DNA from: Serratia sp. DD3
GTDB lineage: Bacteria > Pseudomonadota > Gammaproteobacteria > Enterobacterales > Enterobacteriaceae
NCBI RefSeq assembly: GCF_000496755.2
Contig: NZ_AYKS02000084.1
Coordinates: 62,001 to 126,000, forward strand
Direction of reading: 5' to 3'
DNA length: 64,000 nt
Numbering within the stretch: position 1 is the first letter of the stretch; each line of letters begins with the position of its first letter. A program made the position numbers and the translations under genes. The notes under the pieces were generated by a model. The model was not told the DNA's origin. It saw only the letters and a program-made list of their open reading frames with translations, and did no database searches. Positions 62,440-64,000 of the stretch are shown piece by piece.

Positions 62440-62472
62440 ACCGATTACCCTTCTGCCATGTCTAATATATGC

Positions 62473-63957
62473 TTATTTTTTATGGGAAAAAGTGAGTATT
62501 CTACGCCTTGTTCCGGGAAGAGCCAAACACCATAGAAAAAAGTAAAGACTAAAAATCATGGTGTTGAATAAAATATTTAATATTAATATTCCACTTTCTA
62601 TTTTAAGGAATGGACATAGATGCATAATAACCACATAAATAACCAACCCCATACAAACCTTGATAAATGGTAGGGCTAATCCACGATGAATACCCAACAC
62701 ATAAGAACTTAGCACTAATAGACAGATACCATAAAGCGAACTCCCTAGCCCTATACCAAAAGCACCTAAATATTTATAACTGAGTAGATTAAAACCAGCA
62801 TTAATCACTAATGAAATACTCATTATAAATAACACTTGTTTATTTCTTAAATGTGCGTTCAACGCTTTAAGAAAAATATAACCTATCACTTGAGCCCATA
62901 AACCAAGGCACATACCTTGAATAAATTTAGTGGTGGTGATAACAGAGTTTATGTTAAATTCACCGCGATAAAAAAGCAGAGAGATTATATCGTTAGCATA
63001 ATAAAAAATAAAAAAAGAAATAGCCCCCCCCAAAAAAACCAACAGGCCATATATCTCTAGCAATCTAACTTTGACTGACTCAATTTGCTCAACAGCCCAT
63101 GTTGACAATCCTGCAAATGCAACCGGGATAGCTAGAAAAAAAACAACTGTATCTGTTATAAATCGGGCATAATCTAATGCAGATACTGCATCAATACTTA
63201 CCAATGAAGACAGTGCACGCTCTAGAACAATATTGCCTTGCAAGATAATTGGCAATATTAATAGAGGCCGTAGTACTTTCCAGAAGTTAAACAGTATCTT
63301 TTTTACTTCTACCCATAAAAATTTTTCAGGGAATGCAACTATTCTTCTTATCCCACTCCTTGTTAATAGCCATCCACAAAAGAATATATAGCTACCGGTA
63401 AAACCCCAAGCCAAGAGTGTATAGTTATCTAAATAGAATGCACCGCCAACGCCTAGAAGCATTCCAATATTTTGTATTGAGCTCCTTATTGCCATCGGCC
63501 TAAAATCATCATGGGCCATGGAGATATAATTTAATAGCATTGAACATAAATAAAATGGACAACAAATCGCCATTATTTTTAGCAGCGAAATTGATAAATT
63601 CCGGGCATCCTGATTTATGCCAGGAGCTAAGACACTCACCCAAAATTCTGAGAAATAGTAAAGAAATAAAAACAAAAACACAGAGAGCGTAAAGAAGAAA
63701 AAAAACATGCACCACTTAAATGTGTCTGCTTTGTTTTTATCCTCGAGAAAATATCTTTTATATAATGGTATAAAAGCTGAATTTAAGCTATCGCTGGTCA
63801 AAAAAGTGATAGGAACCAGAGTTCCAGCTTGTGCTATCCGATAAGCACCGCTAACCTCCCCAGTACCAAAATATTTTGCCATTAGAACTTCACGAATCAA
63901 ACCAAGTATTTTAGACAAAACATTACCACTGAATAACTGAGCAATATTTTTTTTCAT
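62473..63957 (-). CDS. MurJ/MviN-family lipid-linked oligosaccharide flippase
   Basis: The 494-residue protein has about fourteen helices and the MurJ fold: LSKILGLIREVLMAKYFGTG (residues 14-33), LNSAFIPLYKRYF, and VLERALSSLVSIDAVSALDY in helix 7. MurJ itself flips lipid II, but homologues occur in exopolysaccharide clusters in place of Wzx. Being first of the visible set 3 genes, this one most likely flips the set 3 repeat unit. The ATG is 43 bp from the window edge, and the operon start lies beyond it. Confidence 0.85.
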   Translation of the reverse strand: MKKNIAQLFSGNVLSKILGLIREVLMAKYFGTGEVSGAYRIAQAGTLVPITFLTSDSLNSAFIPLYKRYFLEDKNKADTFKWCMFFFFFTLSVFLFLFLYYFSEFWVSVLAPGINQDARNLSISLLKIMAICCPFYLCSMLLNYISMAHDDFRPMAIRSSIQNIGMLLGVGGAFYLDNYTLLAWGFTGSYIFFCGWLLTRSGIRRIVAFPEKFLWVEVKKILFNFWKVLRPLLILPIILQGNIVLERALSSLVSIDAVSALDYARFITDTVVFFLAIPVAFAGLSTWAVEQIESVKVRLLEIYGLLVFLGGAISFFIFYYANDIISLLFYRGEFNINSVITTTKFIQGMCLGLWAQVIGYIFLKALNAHLRNKQVLFIMSISLVINAGFNLLSYKYLGAFGIGLGSSLYGICLLVLSSYVLGIHRGLALPFIKVCMGLVIYVVIMHLCPFLKIESGILILNILFNTMIFSLYFFLWCLALPGTRRRILTFSHKK

Positions 63958-64000
63958 ATATTGTGACTTATCTTTTCTTTATCGAATAGTTTTATGTATT

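Overview
The window is chromosomal DNA of an Enterobacterales bacterium. It contains the E. coli-like gene blocks rimK-ybjC-grxA-ybjM-ybjL-rybB, deoR/dacC/gstB/rimO, yeeZ-hisL-hisGDCBHAFI, gnd and yegH. The dispersed AT-rich repeats ending in CAACTTGAAGTATGACGGGTAT-like sequence fit Yersinia, Serratia and relatives (Yersiniaceae), but the genus cannot be fixed from the sequence alone.

Left part (1-23 kb). rimK (only its start), ybjC, grxA, ybjM and ybjL follow the E. coli order, except that nfsA is missing. They are followed by the small RNA gene rybB with a textbook sigma-E promoter. Accessory DNA then separates this block from deoC-deoR: an IS982-type remnant, an RpiR regulator facing an M20 peptidase and a DcuC-type carrier, an IS110-type remnant, an NadN-like 5'-nucleotidase lipoprotein, an IS66-type remnant and ecotin. 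deoC has two DeoR-type operators 107 bp apart and deoR follows it. sdaC-sdaB (serine uptake and deamination), dacC, gstB, a CorA-type transporter and rimO come next. Four unrelated short tandem arrays lie between genes at 13.8-18.9 kb.

Middle (23-31 kb). The complete histidine operon carries a leader peptide with six consecutive His codons and a strong attenuator.

Right part (31-64 kb) is polysaccharide DNA in three sets. Set 1 (31.1-37.6 kb, + strand, between hisI and gnd) is a compact operon: an FAD oxidoreductase, a GtrB/ArnC-shaped glycosyltransferase lacking its first acidic motif, a short-chain dehydrogenase-like protein with Arg in place of the catalytic Lys, a TIM-barrel isomerase, an ArnE-like four-helix membrane protein, a Dpm1-like glycosyltransferase and a GT-C-like membrane protein. 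I read it as an undescribed lipid-linked sugar synthesis, flipping and transfer pathway, and it is the best novelty candidate here. A separate acyltransferase follows. Set 2 (49.5 down to 41.1 kb, - strand) starts at a complete JUMPstart/ops element and encodes galE, rmlA, rmlC, rmlD, two glycosyltransferases, Wzy and Wzx; it is an O-antigen-type cluster with dTDP-rhamnose genes. Its rmlB is reduced to the last 38 codons fused behind galE. gnd lies between sets 1 and 2, flanked by two copies of one repeat. yegH separates set 2 from set 3 (64 down to 51.5 kb, - strand): a MurJ-like flippase, three glycosyltransferases, a second polymerase, manC, manB, a galE 5' fragment and WbaP. This is a mannose-using capsule or exopolysaccharide cluster in the position of colanic acid, and it continues off the right edge.
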